A stretch of DNA of 46,215 bases. Origin: Candidatus Muproteobacteria bacterium RBG_16_65_34 (lineage in GTDB: Bacteria; Pseudomonadota; Gammaproteobacteria; Acidiferrobacterales; Sulfurifustaceae). Positions 16,231 to 24,794 of this stretch are shown here, in pieces. How positions within the stretch are numbered: position 1 is the first letter of the stretch; each line of letters opens with the position of its first letter. Where the stretch lies: NCBI GenBank assembly GCA_001785115.1, contig MFSU01000057.1:2930-49144 (forward strand), given 5' to 3'. A model generated the notes under the pieces. That model was not told the origin of the DNA. It saw nothing but the letters and a program-made list of their open reading frames with translations, and did not search any database. Made by a program: the position numbers and the translations under genes.

Positions 16231-17523
16231 TCAGGCCGAGGGGATGTCGGTGCGCGGGTCGCGCGTCAGCAGCAGATGAAATACCGAGGAGTCGATCGGC
16301 ACCAGCGGCCGTACGCGCTCATCGATCCAGATTGAGACGCGATCGCCGTACGGGGCGAGACGCTTGAGCAGGCGCTCGAGCTGGCGCCGCTGATCCGCGC
16401 GCAGTGCTTCGACGTGCAGTGTCACGGTGGCGGCGGAGCGGCGCAGCATGTTCTCCAGGCGGCGCGCGGCGCGCGTGAAGAACACGCGACCGACGTATCC
16501 GCGCAGCCAGATCTGCAAATGGGCGCCGCCCTCGCCGATGCGGCCGCTGATTTCGACCACACCGCGACGCACGTCGGCCGCACACAGTCTGTGCAGCATC
16601 GCGCTGGTGCGCTGAGCCAGACGCCGCTCCCGGTTGCGGTCGGTCAGGAAGTGGCGCTGGATGTAGTCGCGCATGGCCAGCCCCGCGATCCAGTCCGCGA
16701 GCACCTGCGGCCAGGCGCGCGGCGGCGCAACAGTCAGGGTGCGCAGGAAGTGGAACAGCCGTATCGGCCCGCCGGTGAGCAGAGCGCGTGTGAACAGCCG
16801 GCGTACGATCGTCAGGCGCTCATGCAGCGGATACTTCCCATGGTAGACGGGATTTCGGAGATAGCGGATTTTGTTGCCGATGCGTCGGGCGATGCCGTGG
16901 TCGCTGAACAGGCGCCGGTACAACGCCTGGTAATTCTGCACCATGGCCTCATAGTCCATGCGTTTCGGGACGATGTTAGCGCCCGGCTTGGTGTTGTCGC
17001 CGTGTTCGGCGCCGGCGATCAACCGCCCCTCCTGCCGGAGGCGTTCATAGAGCGGCGTGCGCGGCAGCGCCGTGAGCAGGCCGACCATGGAAACCTGGAT
17101 GCCGGCCTCGGTGATGAAGCGGTACTGTTTGTCGAAGCTGTCGAGCGTATCGTTGTCGAAACCGATAATGAACCCCGCCAGCACGTCCACGCCGTGGGCG
17201 TAGAGGGTACGGACTGCGGTCAGCATATCGCGGCCGGTGTTCTGGGTCTTGAGCGTTTCCTTCAGACTGTCTTCATCCGCCGACTCGATGCCGATGAACA
17301 CCCAGGCGAAATTCGCGGCCTGAAACAACTGCAACAGCTCGGCGTCATCCGCCAGGTTGATCGACACTTCGGTGCCGAACTGGAAGGTGTAGCGGTGGCG
17401 GCGCTGGTAATCGGCGAGATAACGCAGCAGTGCTTTCGCCAGTTTTTTGTTGCCGATCAGGTTATCGTCCACGAAGAAGATGTTGTGGATGTCCCGGGCA
17501 CGCAGCCGATCGAACTCGCGGCC
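16231..17523 (-). pseudogene. B12-binding/radical SAM protein lacking its N-terminus
   Basis: The visible protein begins in mid-domain at GREFDRLRARDIHNIFFVDD (from 17523) directly after an in-frame TGA. Relatives have about 200 further residues with a cobalamin-binding domain and the CxxxCxxC cluster motif. What remains is the rest of the SAM barrel (GTEVSINLADDAELLQLFQA, VFIGIESADEDSLKETLKTQ, GVDVLAGFIIGFDNDT) and the C-terminal DUF4070-like region. Without the iron-sulfur cysteines it cannot be a working radical SAM enzyme. A GTG at 17472 could start a 413-residue product, but this is more likely a 5'-deleted gene. The junction at 17524 adjoins unrelated sequence. Confidence 0.8.
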
Positions 17524-17550
17524 TCAACTCGCAGGAGCGGAACCGGTGCA

Positions 17551-17572
17551 CCGCCCGGATTATTCCGGGCGG
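17551..17572 (-). terminator. Hairpin downstream of PA2779-family gene
   Basis: CCGCCCGG-ATTATT-CCGGGCGG is a perfect 8-bp stem 40 bases past the stop at 17612. It has no T-run, so its role as a terminator is probable, not certain. Confidence 0.5.
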
Positions 17573-17611
17573 CTTGAGCGCCAATCGTTCGACAAATGCC
17601 AAGTACCGCGG

Positions 17612-18016
17612 TTAACGGTTATGTTTGACGAACGGGAAGATGTCAGTCAAGCCCAGGAGGTCGGTGATCAGCAGCACGAGGAAGATAAATACGAGCGCAC
17701 CGACGAAGCTATCGCCGCCGGCCGGAAGCTGATCCATATTAGTCGCCAGGGTCTGCATTTCTTCATCCGTCAGGTTGTCCACGCGCGCCTGAACCTGCGC
17801 GGGGTCCACGCCGCGGGCCAGGAGCTGGGCCTGCACGTCGTCACGGTTGAACGCGTTGTGCAGACGCTCGCGGTTTTGCTGCGCCTGTGCGGCGTTGACC
17901 ACCGCCTCGGTGCCGATCATGCCGGCGTGCGCCGCGGGTAAATACAGGTTCAGCGCAAGCAGACTGAGGACGACCAGGTGGCTGACGGGTTTGGTGAGGC
18001 GGCGAAATATTTCCAT
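17612..18016 (-). CDS. PA2779 family protein
   Basis: The 134-residue envelope protein has a signal peptide (SHLVVLSLLALNLYLPAAHA). A helical part follows with ERLHNAFNRDDVQAQLLARG, DPAQVQARVDNLTDEEMQTL and a C-terminal hydrophobic helix GALVFIFLVLLITDLLGLTD ending FPFVKHNR. This is the family pattern. Function is unknown; members often lie beside BON, CsbD and Crp-like genes as here. AAGGAG precedes the ATG at 18016. It is the last gene of the leftward csbD-BON-PA2779 group. Confidence 0.88.
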   Translation of the reverse strand: MEIFRRLTKPVSHLVVLSLLALNLYLPAAHAGMIGTEAVVNAAQAQQNRERLHNAFNRDDVQAQLLARGVDPAQVQARVDNLTDEEMQTLATNMDQLPAGGDSFVGALVFIFLVLLITDLLGLTDIFPFVKHNR

Positions 18017-18057
18017 TTGAGAACTCCTTGTTTATCGCTTTAGGTCGTAACTTGGCC

Positions 18058-18140
18058 CTACTTCTTGATGCTCATTTCGTTGCCGACGCTCGTCACGCCA
18101 TTCACTTTAGTCTGGCTGTCGGCAAAGCCGCTGAGCGGGG
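18058..18140 (-). pseudogene. BON-domain protein, C-terminal remnant
   Basis: Reading leftward, the sequence encodes PLSGFADSQTKVNGVTSVGN followed by EMSIKK and a TAG at 18058-18060. This aligns with the end of the intact BON protein just upstream (QLSGFVRS...GGVTSVKNDMRLK), but with about 15 internal residues missing and no start. It is probably the residue of a tandem duplication. Confidence 0.6.
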
Positions 18141-18228
18141 CTGCACCTATTAGGGCGCGCGTGCACGCTGCCGCAACATTCTCCCGGGCTGCCGCAGGTA
18201 CCGCAGCAGCAGCGCTGCGCGGCGGGAA

Positions 18229-18540
18229 TCACTTCAGCCGCATGTCATTCTTGACGGACGTCACGCCGCCGACGCCGCGCGCAATCTCGACTGCCTTGTC
18301 CATGTCGGCCCGAGACCTCACGAAGCCGCTCAATTGCACTACGCCCTTGAAGGTTTCGACGTTGATTTCGGCGACTTTCAGCGAAGGCTCGTTGAAGATC
18401 GCCGCTTTCACTTTAGTCGTGATGACGGAATCGTCGACGTACTCCCCCGTTCCCTCCTTCTGCGGCGTGGACGCGCAACCCAGCATGGACACCAGCAGGA
18501 CGGCGAGGAAAAAGGCGGAAAAATGCTTGTGTTGTTGCAT
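18229..18540 (-). CDS. BON-domain lipoprotein
   Basis: The 103-residue exported lipoprotein has lipobox LGCA (VSMLGCASTPQ). It carries one BON domain: DDSVITTKVKAAIFNEPSLK, VAEINVETFKGVVQLSGFV, then MDKAVEIARGVGGVTSVKND. BON domains bind phospholipid or bridge envelope layers (OsmY, DolP). ATG 18540 is chosen because GGAGAA lies 10 bases upstream; an in-frame ATG at 18555 has none. It is part of the leftward group after csbD. A paralogue lies at 30529-30918. Confidence 0.9.
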   Translation of the reverse strand: MQQHKHFSAFFLAVLLVSMLGCASTPQKEGTGEYVDDSVITTKVKAAIFNEPSLKVAEINVETFKGVVQLSGFVRSRADMDKAVEIARGVGGVTSVKNDMRLK

Positions 18541-18608
18541 GGCTGAATTCTCCATAAGAACGCGAAACCAAACTCCGTTGACCTAGATGCCTCTGAAGGC
18601 TGTGATCC

Positions 18609-18833
18609 TTACCGCCTCGAGAGGTCCCGCCAGTTGCGGTTGCGACTCATGAAATCCTCGATTTGGCGGTCGGCTTCCTGTTTCGAGATGCCGCGCCGCT
18701 CCTGGATCCTGCCGGCGAGCCGATCGCGCGTGCCGGCGGCCACCGCGTGCGGATCATCCGTGAGCGTGCCCCACTGTTCCTTCACCTTCCCGCTGAACTG
18801 CTTGCAGATGCCGTGAAAACGATCCCGGTTCAT
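18609..18833 (-). CDS. CsbD family stress protein
   Basis: The 74-residue soluble, highly charged protein begins MNRDRFHGICKQFSGKVKEQ. The family continues with WGTLTDDPHAVAAGTRDRLA and GRIQERRGISKQEADRQIED. CsbD proteins are strongly induced by envelope, osmotic or stationary-phase stress; the molecular role is unknown. It is the first gene of the leftward group (csbD, BON, BON remnant, PA2779). A Crp-type site with a -10 hexamer lies about 40-85 bases upstream. Confidence 0.93.
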   Translation of the reverse strand: MNRDRFHGICKQFSGKVKEQWGTLTDDPHAVAAGTRDRLAGRIQERRGISKQEADRQIEDFMSRNRNWRDLSRR

Positions 18834-18874
18834 GTCGATCCGACCCCTTCCTGCGCCATTCGTTCGATGTGCGA

Positions 18875-18917
18875 ATTGTGTTCCCTCTGAAATCTGCGTT
18901 CTGTTCGTTGGCGTACA
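18875..18917 (-). promoter_or_regulatory. Crp-like operator/promoter A (csbD group)
   Basis: The palindrome TGTTCG-TTGG-CGTACA (18902-18917; reads TGTACGCCAACGAACA leftward) is followed leftward by CACAAT (18880-18875) starting 37 bases from the palindrome's first base. If CACAAT is the -10, transcription starts near 18868 and the palindrome centre is at -41.5. The 16-bp TGT-N10-ACA layout equals that of Crp sites. The gene at 19020 diverges from the same region, so the site could serve both. Confidence 0.55.
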
Positions 18918-19019
18918 TACGGCGCATGACTTTTGAACTAGGCTCGCATGCGCCGCGGGGCTGCAAGAGGTCGCGGCGATACGGTCATCTCCTCAGAGGC
19001 TCGAAACGATCGGTCCAGC

Positions 19020-19754
19020 ATGCACGCACCGCACACTCCAAAGCAGAACCATCTTCTCGCCGCACTGCCGGCAGCGGACTACGAGCGCCTGCTGCCCCAT
19101 CTGGAACAAACTCCATTGGAGCTCGGCTGGGCGCTCTACGAATCGGGCGGTGAGCAGGGCCATGTGTATTTCCCCACCACCAGCATCGTGTCCCTGCTCT
19201 GCATCATGCAGGACGGATCCTCGGCGGAGATCGCAGTCGTAGGCAACGAGGGCCTGGTCGGCATCGCCCTGTTCATGGGCGGCGAAAGCACCACGGGCCG
19301 CGCGGTGGTGCAGAGCGCGGGCTACGGCTATCGGCTCAGAGCAAGCGTGCTGAAAACCGAATTCGGCCAGGGCGGGGCGCTGCAGCATCTGCTGCTGCGC
19401 TACACGCAGGCGCTGATCACGCAGATGGCGCAGACCGCGGTGTGCAACCGGCGCCATTCGGTGGAGCAGCAGCTGTGCCGCTGGCTGCTCTTGAGCCTGG
19501 ACCGGCTGTCCTCGATCGAGCTGACCATGACCCAGGAGCTGATTGCCAACATGCTGGGCGTGCGCCGCGAGGGCGTGACCGAGGCTGCCGGCCACCTGCA
19601 GGCGGCGGGGTTGATCCATTACAGCCGCGGCAAGATCACCGTGCTGGACCGTCCGAAGCTGGAAGCACGGGTCTGCGAGTGTTATGCCGTGGTCAAACGG
19701 GAATCCGATCGCTTGCTTTCCCGCGAGACTGCGATCGTTGACCCGCTTTCGTGA
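19020..19754 (+). CDS. Crp/Fnr-like transcriptional regulator (paralogue 1)
   Basis: The 244-residue regulator has a cyclic-nucleotide-binding-type beta-roll (LELGWALYESGGEQGHVYFP; SAEIAVVGNEGLVGIALFMG), a dimerisation helix (RYTQALITQMAQTAVCNRRH) and a winged HTH (ELTMTQELIANMLGVRREGV). The phosphate cassette of cAMP-binding members (FGE...RS) is replaced by NEG...GRAVVQ, so a different ligand or none is likely. Recognition-helix residues RREGV keep the Arg-Glu pair used by Crp. ATG 19020 gives the same N-terminus as the paralogues (PKQNHLLAALP). It overlaps the next Crp-like gene by four bases (GTGA). Confidence 0.9.
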   Translation: MHAPHTPKQNHLLAALPAADYERLLPHLEQTPLELGWALYESGGEQGHVYFPTTSIVSLLCIMQDGSSAEIAVVGNEGLVGIALFMGGESTTGRAVVQSAGYGYRLRASVLKTEFGQGGALQHLLLRYTQALITQMAQTAVCNRRHSVEQQLCRWLLLSLDRLSSIELTMTQELIANMLGVRREGVTEAAGHLQAAGLIHYSRGKITVLDRPKLEARVCECYAVVKRESDRLLSRETAIVDPLS

Positions 19755-20608
19755 TCGAGACCGTGCTCAATCCTCTCCTCGTGCCGCCTGTCGGGCCTCC
19801 GACGACGCAATCGAACCGGGAGAGGGCAGGGCAAGTCGCGCGCCGAGCATCAATTGAGAACAGCCGGCTCGCCGCCGTCCCTCGCAAGGAGTATCGGCGT
19901 CTGCTCGCCGGGCTCGAACCGGTCACTTTGACCTTCGGCGAGGTGCTCTACGAGCCAGGGGAGACGATTCGCCATGTCTACTTTCCCGGTTCCTCCCTGG
20001 TGTCGTTGCTGACGCTGGTGGACGGCCACCTGACCCTGGAAACCGGCCTGATCGGCCGCGAGGGCATGGTCGGCATTCCTCTGGTGCTGGGACACAATGT
20101 GTCGTCGGTGCGCGCCCTGGTGCAAGGGACCGGGACGGCCATGCGGATGGCGGCGGCGCGCTTCAGCAAGGAATTCCGACTCAGCCTGGCGTTGCAGCAA
20201 GAGCTGTACCGCTACACCCATACATTGATGGCCCAGATCGCGCAAACCGCGGCGTGCAATCGCTTTCACGTGGTCGAGATGCGCCTCGCCCGCTGGCTGC
20301 TGATGACCCACGACCGCGTAAAGTCGGATCAATTCCACATGACGCATGAATTCCTCGGGCACATGCTGGGGGTGCGGCGGGTCGGCGTCACCAAGGCCGC
20401 CCATGCGCTGCAGCAGCGCAAGCTGATCGGTTACAGCCGCGGCGACATCACCGTCCTCGACCGCAGAGGCCTCGAAGCAGCGGCGTGCCAATGCTACGAC
20501 GTCGTCAAGGACATGCACGACGGCGCGCCGGCCGGGCATGCAGTGCGCAAGATGCGGATTTCCGCATGCCTCACCGCTCAAATCCGCTCTGTACGCCGGC
20601 ACACATAA
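19751..20608 (+). CDS. Crp/Fnr-like transcriptional regulator (paralogue 2)
   Basis: The 285-residue regulator starts at a GTG overlapping the stop of paralogue 1, so translation is coupled. It has the same layout: beta-roll (TLTFGEVLYEPGETIRHVYF, GLIGREGMVGIPLVLG), dimer helix (RYTHTLMAQIAQTAACNRFH) and HTH (HMTHEFLGHMLGVRRVGVTK). It differs from the other three by about 35 extra N-terminal residues and a basic C-terminal tail. RRVGV replaces the RREGV/I of the others, so DNA specificity may differ. Two regulators made from one message could form heterodimers; that is inference. Confidence 0.88.
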   Translation: MIETVLNPLLVPPVGPPTTQSNRERAGQVARRASIENSRLAAVPRKEYRRLLAGLEPVTLTFGEVLYEPGETIRHVYFPGSSLVSLLTLVDGHLTLETGLIGREGMVGIPLVLGHNVSSVRALVQGTGTAMRMAAARFSKEFRLSLALQQELYRYTHTLMAQIAQTAACNRFHVVEMRLARWLLMTHDRVKSDQFHMTHEFLGHMLGVRRVGVTKAAHALQQRKLIGYSRGDITVLDRRGLEAAACQCYDVVKDMHDGAPAGHAVRKMRISACLTAQIRSVRRHT

Positions 20609-20639
20609 ACCGCGATATTCGCGCGCGTTACCACTGGCG

Positions 20640-20735
20640 CTACTTGCCTTTGCCGACCGGATTGTCGATCAGGCCGCCGACTGCGGTACCGCCGACCGTA
20701 CTGAACGTGCTGCCGCCGATCGCGATGGTGGTCAT
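20640..20735 (-). pseudogene. Glycine-zipper protein, C-terminal remnant
   Basis: Reading leftward, 31 codons give TIAIGGSTFSTVGGTAVGGL followed by IDNPVGKGK and TAG. The G..GG.AVGGLI.N..GKG pattern is that of glycine-zipper/OsmB-like envelope proteins. No signal sequence remains, so this is most likely a 5'-truncated fragment. Confidence 0.4.
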
Positions 20736-20807
20736 CCTGCTCAGACCGATCAGCGGGCGAAATCCTGTGTGACGATTTCGCCGGGCGGGCCTGTTGGCCG
20801 GAGGCGG

Positions 20808-21551
20808 TTATCGGACGACAGCAGCAATGCCCTGGCGGTAGCGCACATCGGACAGCAGGCGGTTCAATTCCTTCTTGACCACGGCGTAGCACTCGCACGC
20901 GCGGATCTCCAGTCCGGACCGATCAAGCACGGTAATGTGGCCACGGCGGTAGCGAATAAAACCGGCGTGCTGCAATTTCCCGGCGGCCTCCGTAATGCCT
21001 TCCCGGCGCACGCCGAGCATGCTGGCGACCAACTCCTGTGTCATGACCAACTCACGCGAGGGGATGCGATCGAGGGTCAACAATAGCCAGCGGCACATCT
21101 GCTGCTCCACCGAATGGTGCCGGTTGCAGGCCGCGGTCTGTGCCAGTTGTGTGATCAGCGCCTGGGTGTAGCGCAGCAACAAACGCTGCATCAAGCCGGC
21201 GCGATTGAATTCCTGCTTCAGCAAGCGGCGCTCCAGCCGGTAAGCGTGGCCCGCGGTCTGTACCACGGCCGAGCTTGGCGTGGTATCCCCTCCCATGAAC
21301 AGCGAAATACCGACTACGCCTTCATTGCCCACCCCCGCGGCTTCGGCCGATGCGCCAGACTCCATGACATAGTGCAGCGACACGATGGCGGTGGTGGGGA
21401 AATAGCCGTGCTGCAACTGTCCGCCGGGTTCGTAGAGGATTTCACCGAGCGGCATCGGGACCAGTTCCAGATGCGCGGCCAAGCGCTCGAATTCCGCCGT
21501 GGGTAGGGCGGCGAGAAGATGGTTTTGATTCGGACTATGGGGTGATGACAT
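20808..21551 (-). CDS. Crp/Fnr-like transcriptional regulator (paralogue 3)
   Basis: The 247-residue regulator is collinear with paralogue 1: PNQNHLLAALPTAEFERL, beta-roll GEILYEPGGQLQHGYFPTTA, NEGVVGISLFMGGDTT, dimer helix RYTQALITQLAQTAACNRHH and HTH LVMTQELVASMLGVRREGIT. The degenerate nucleotide pocket is as in paralogue 1. It lies 24 bases downstream of the response regulator, reading the same way, so it is probably the output of the kinase-regulator pair upstream or at least co-expressed with it. Confidence 0.9.
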   Translation of the reverse strand: MSSPHSPNQNHLLAALPTAEFERLAAHLELVPMPLGEILYEPGGQLQHGYFPTTAIVSLHYVMESGASAEAAGVGNEGVVGISLFMGGDTTPSSAVVQTAGHAYRLERRLLKQEFNRAGLMQRLLLRYTQALITQLAQTAACNRHHSVEQQMCRWLLLTLDRIPSRELVMTQELVASMLGVRREGITEAAGKLQHAGFIRYRRGHITVLDRSGLEIRACECYAVVKKELNRLLSDVRYRQGIAAVVR

Positions 21552-21575
21552 CGCTGACCGTCAGGATCCGGCATT

Positions 21576-22400
21576 CTATTTTTTTGCAGTGGTTTCCACG
21601 CCGATTCCGCGGTAACCGATGAAGCGGGACGACTGGTTAAACATCGGCTCCCCGCTCACCCGGAACTGTTGCTGCGAGCCATCGGCATTGACGCGGCTGA
21701 AGGCGAAATCCAGGAATGGCTGCCGGGCTGCAATCTTTGCCTGAAGCACTTCCCGCTCCGCCTCATTCCAGCCAGTCATCCCGCCATCGCTTGTTTCACC
21801 CACAAAGGCGTCGACCCGGATTCCGAGCATCTCCAGGACCGGGCCGGATACCTTGGTGAAGCTCCCGTTCTCGTCCTGTTCCCAATACCAGTCGGAGGCC
21901 AGCTCGGTGAGGCTGCGATAGCGGGCTTCGCTCTCGCGCAGCTCGGCGGTCCGTTCCTGCACCGTCTGCTCCAGCACCTTGTTGTAATCCTCGAGTTTTT
22001 TGTACAGCAGCCGCACTTCCAGCATGTTGTGGATGCGCGTCTTGACTTCGACCAGATCGAACGGCTTGCTGATGAAATCCTTTGCACCGGCTTGCAGCGC
22101 GCGCAGCTTGTGGCCGGGCTGGGCGGTGAGCACGATGACCGGAAGGTAGCCGTCCGCGTCGTTTGTCTTGAGGCCTGCCATCACCTCGAATCCATCCATG
22201 CCGGGCATCTGCAGGTCGAGCAGGATCAGGTCGTAGCGGTTTTTGCGATGCAGCGCGCAGACCTCCTGCGGATTCATGGTCGAGGCAACGCAGGCGTAGC
22301 CGGCCTCACTCAGCAATTGCTCGAGCAGACTGACATTGGACTGCTGATCGTCAACAATCAGGATGCTGGCGTTAAGAATGCCGGGTGTACTGACCATCAT
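21576..22400 (-). CDS. Response regulator with C-terminal PAS domain
   Basis: The 274-residue protein has a receiver domain (residues about 12-128) with acidic pair VDD, phospho-acceptor Asp near 62 (LILLDLQMPGMDG), Thr (VLTAQ) and Lys 112 (FISKPF). A coiled coil follows (LYKKLEDYNKVLEQTVQERT), then a PAS domain (about 150-265; ELASDWYWEQDENGSFTKVS). There is no DNA-binding or enzymatic output domain, so it works through protein contacts. The start overlaps the stop of the kinase gene (ATGATG/TGA), giving translational coupling. Confidence 0.92.
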   Translation of the reverse strand: MMVSTPGILNASILIVDDQQSNVSLLEQLLSEAGYACVASTMNPQEVCALHRKNRYDLILLDLQMPGMDGFEVMAGLKTNDADGYLPVIVLTAQPGHKLRALQAGAKDFISKPFDLVEVKTRIHNMLEVRLLYKKLEDYNKVLEQTVQERTAELRESEARYRSLTELASDWYWEQDENGSFTKVSGPVLEMLGIRVDAFVGETSDGGMTGWNEAEREVLQAKIAARQPFLDFAFSRVNADGSQQQFRVSGEPMFNQSSRFIGYRGIGVETTAKK

Positions 22401-24103
22401 GCCTTTTCCTCTTTATTTGCGCGGGCCGATTGCGGTTTCGCAAATTTCAGTGCCACGTCCAGCGTATCCATGAACTGGTTGACCTTGATCGGTTTGGTGA
22501 GATAACGGAAGAATCCCGCCTCCAGGCCTTTCTCGATATCGCGGGGTATGGCATTGGCACTGAGCGCAACCACCGGGATGTGCGCTGTTGCCGGATCTGC
22601 GCGCAGGATTTTCAGCGCTTGGATACCGCTGATGCCAGGCAAATTGATGTCCATCAGGATGACATCCGGGCGGGCGGCGCGCGCAATCTCGATGCCGCGA
22701 TCGCCGTCCGCCGCACTCAGCAAGCGGATATCGGGCCGGCGCGCGATGAGATCCTGGACCAGCATCAGATTAGCGGGGTTGTCCTCGACATAGAGCAGGG
22801 TGCGCAACTGCGCGTCGGCTTGAACTTGCGCCTGGGCGACAGCCGTGGGTTCGGCTGTGGCAGGTTGTGGTTCAGCCGTCAGGTTCAGTTCGATCCAGAA
22901 CACACTGCCCACACCGACAGTGCTTTTCACGCCTATGACGCCCCCCATCAATTCGACCAGCCGCTTGCTCATCATCAGGCCGATGCCGGTGCCTTCCTCG
23001 ATGCCGGCCTCTTTTCCGAGACGATTGAACGGCTGGAAAAGCTGCGTCAGCTTATCCGGAGTCAAGCCTTCGCCGGTGTCCTTGACACTGATGCGAATGC
23101 GTTCCGCGGTGCTCGTGGTGCAATCCACGACGACCGTTCCGCCCACCTTGTTGTATTTGACCGCGTTGGAAAGAAGGTTGATCAGAACCTGCTTTACCCG
23201 TGTCCGGTCGGCTTTGACAAAGTACCGGATTTCGAACTGGGGAAAGGTCACGCGGATGCCGCGCTTTTGCGCCTGCGGTTCGATCATGTCCTGGCATTCG
23301 TGCATGACTTCGGCCAGCGATATCGGTTCCGGCGACAGCGACAGCTTCCCGGACTCGATCAGCGCGAGATCGAGGATTTCGTTGATCAGTTCCAGCAGGT
23401 ACCACCCCGCCTGGAGAATCTGATCGATGCTTCGCTTCTGGGAGGGCGTTGGCAGCGGCGAACCGGATTCCATGAGTTGGGCAAAACCGAGGATTGCACT
23501 GAGCGGCGTGCGCAGCTCGTGGCTCATGCTGGACAGGAAATCCGATTTCGCGAGGTTGGCTTTTTCCGCAACGGCCATGGCCTTGTGCAGTTCCAATTCG
23601 ACCTGCTTGCGCACGGAATTGTCGGCGCCGATCAGCAGGTATCCGAGGATATCGCCATAATCATCGCGCAGCGCCGTGATTGACACGATTGCCGGAAAGC
23701 GGCTGCCGTCCTTGCGGATATAGGTCAATTCATAGCTGTCCTCGATCCCGCGCGACGCTTTGAAAGCCAACGCCTCGAAGCCCGGAGAAATGGGGGTTGC
23801 GAGTTCGAGGCTCAGTGCCTGGGCGCGCGCCATCACTTCCTGTGGATCATGGATGTCGCTGGGGTTGATCTTGTTCACGACTTCGGCGGCCAGATAGCCC
23901 AGCATGCGCTCGGCGCCGACATTGAATAATTGGATGATGCCTTTCTCGTCGGTGGCGATAATCGAGAAATTGGCGCTGGTGAGGATCGCGTTCTGCAAGG
24001 CCCCGGTTTTAAGCAAGGCCTCCTGGCGTCGGACCTCGGTGATGCCTTCCGCCGTGCCAGCGGCGGGGTTGAGAATGGCGGGATCGCGGGTTTTTTTGGA
24101 CAT
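22397..24103 (-). CDS. PAS-containing hybrid sensor histidine kinase/response regulator
   Basis: The 568-residue protein has no membrane helix. A PAS domain covers about residues 35-165 (SANFSIIATDEKGIIQLFNV). HisKA follows with phospho-His in FLSSMSHELRTPLSAILGFA, then the HATPase (N box QVLINLLSNAVKYN, G boxes VKDTGEGL and EEGTGIGLMMSKRLVE). An Ala/Gln/Pro linker leads to a C-terminal receiver (YVEDNPANLMLVQDL; Asp in VILMDINLPGISG). This is a cytoplasmic sensor. It is first in an apparent operon with the PAS response regulator and Crp-like paralogue 3. The signal sensed is unknown. Confidence 0.94.
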   Translation of the reverse strand: MSKKTRDPAILNPAAGTAEGITEVRRQEALLKTGALQNAILTSANFSIIATDEKGIIQLFNVGAERMLGYLAAEVVNKINPSDIHDPQEVMARAQALSLELATPISPGFEALAFKASRGIEDSYELTYIRKDGSRFPAIVSITALRDDYGDILGYLLIGADNSVRKQVELELHKAMAVAEKANLAKSDFLSSMSHELRTPLSAILGFAQLMESGSPLPTPSQKRSIDQILQAGWYLLELINEILDLALIESGKLSLSPEPISLAEVMHECQDMIEPQAQKRGIRVTFPQFEIRYFVKADRTRVKQVLINLLSNAVKYNKVGGTVVVDCTTSTAERIRISVKDTGEGLTPDKLTQLFQPFNRLGKEAGIEEGTGIGLMMSKRLVELMGGVIGVKSTVGVGSVFWIELNLTAEPQPATAEPTAVAQAQVQADAQLRTLLYVEDNPANLMLVQDLIARRPDIRLLSAADGDRGIEIARAARPDVILMDINLPGISGIQALKILRADPATAHIPVVALSANAIPRDIEKGLEAGFFRYLTKPIKVNQFMDTLDVALKFAKPQSARANKEEKA

Positions 24104-24349
24104 GGCCGGCGTTAGTTAAAGCGCGAATTAGTCTGGCGGATCGCGTGGCCGAAGGTGCGGGCAGCACCTCACCTATTTATACACCCATCCACCCATCCCG
24201 CACACAAAAAAATGCATGCTTTTGCTTGCAGGCGTCGGGGGGCGGGGCGTGGGGGGTAAGTTGAGTCCGTGGATGAATTTTGAGCAGATACTGACCCGAC
24301 CGGCAAATAGTGCACGTTGTTTTCTCCCTCTCCCTCCGGGGAGCGGGCG

Positions 24350-24550
24350 CTGAAGGGCCAGGATACCCTGGCGACGCTCGAACCGGTGAGCGAGATCGCC
24401 GCGCGGGCGAAAGCCACCTGGGCGCGGCTGATCCAGTCCATGAAGCCGATCCGCTCGAATGTCCGAAGCGCCGAAGCGTAAAGAGCGGACCGATGGGTGT
24501 GATTGCCCTGATCGACGATCCGGGAGTCATCCGGCGCATCCTTGAGCAGC
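24350..24550 (+). pseudogene. IS91-type transposase remnant, frameshifted
   Basis: One frame reads GQDTLATLEPVSEIAARAKA then TWARLIQ. After a frame change, the next continues VHEADPLECPK...SGPMGVIALIDDPGVIRRIL. Together these match the C-terminal cysteine-rich end of IS91-like transposases (ATWARLI..VYEADPLECPKCKGPM.VIALIDDP.VIRRILEH). The second Cys of the CPKC motif is lost. The rest of the 811-base space between the kinase gene and 24916 holds a poly-G/A-rich stretch (24200-24270) with no gene, and promoter B near 24752. Confidence 0.7.
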
Positions 24551-24751
24551 GTGTTGGCGATCGGCTCCCGGATCATAGAGTGACAAGAAAGCTCGTCTCG
24601 AGAGCGCCTTTTTCCTTGGCACGGAAATGATAACCGTCTGTTTTGTATGGCGGCCCGCGCCACAGAGCCGCTCGCCTGCGGCGGTGCTGCTGCCCAGCGG
24701 CGTTCGTCGTGGTCCGCTGTATGCATACGAGCGCACAAATCGTCCCGCGTA

Positions 24752-24794
24752 TGTACGCCACCGCACAGAAGCTCTTGCGGTGGACGGTAATACT
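24752..24794 (+). promoter_or_regulatory. Crp-like operator/promoter B (Ig-like/DUF3494 lipoprotein)
   Basis: The palindrome TGTACG-CCAC-CGCACA (24752-24767) is followed by AATACT (24789-24794) starting 37 bases from its first base, exactly as in sites A and C. The predicted start near 24801 gives a 115-base leader to the ATG at 24916. The bases just after the palindrome (GAAGCTCTTGCGG) also resemble site C (GAACATCTTGCGA). Confidence 0.6.

Noticed and set aside
16414-17577. Plus-strand open frame opposite the radical SAM remnant
   Set aside because: No domain is recognisable and the minus strand encodes clear radical SAM sequence.
24574-24640. TTGGCACGG as a second sigma-54 promoter near 24618
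   Set aside because: The -24 half is present but no TGC occurs at the -12 position with correct spacing.
24721-24737. A further Crp-like site at TGCATACGAGCGCACA
   Set aside because: Only the CGCACA half is good; the other half does not fit TGTRCG at the required spacing.
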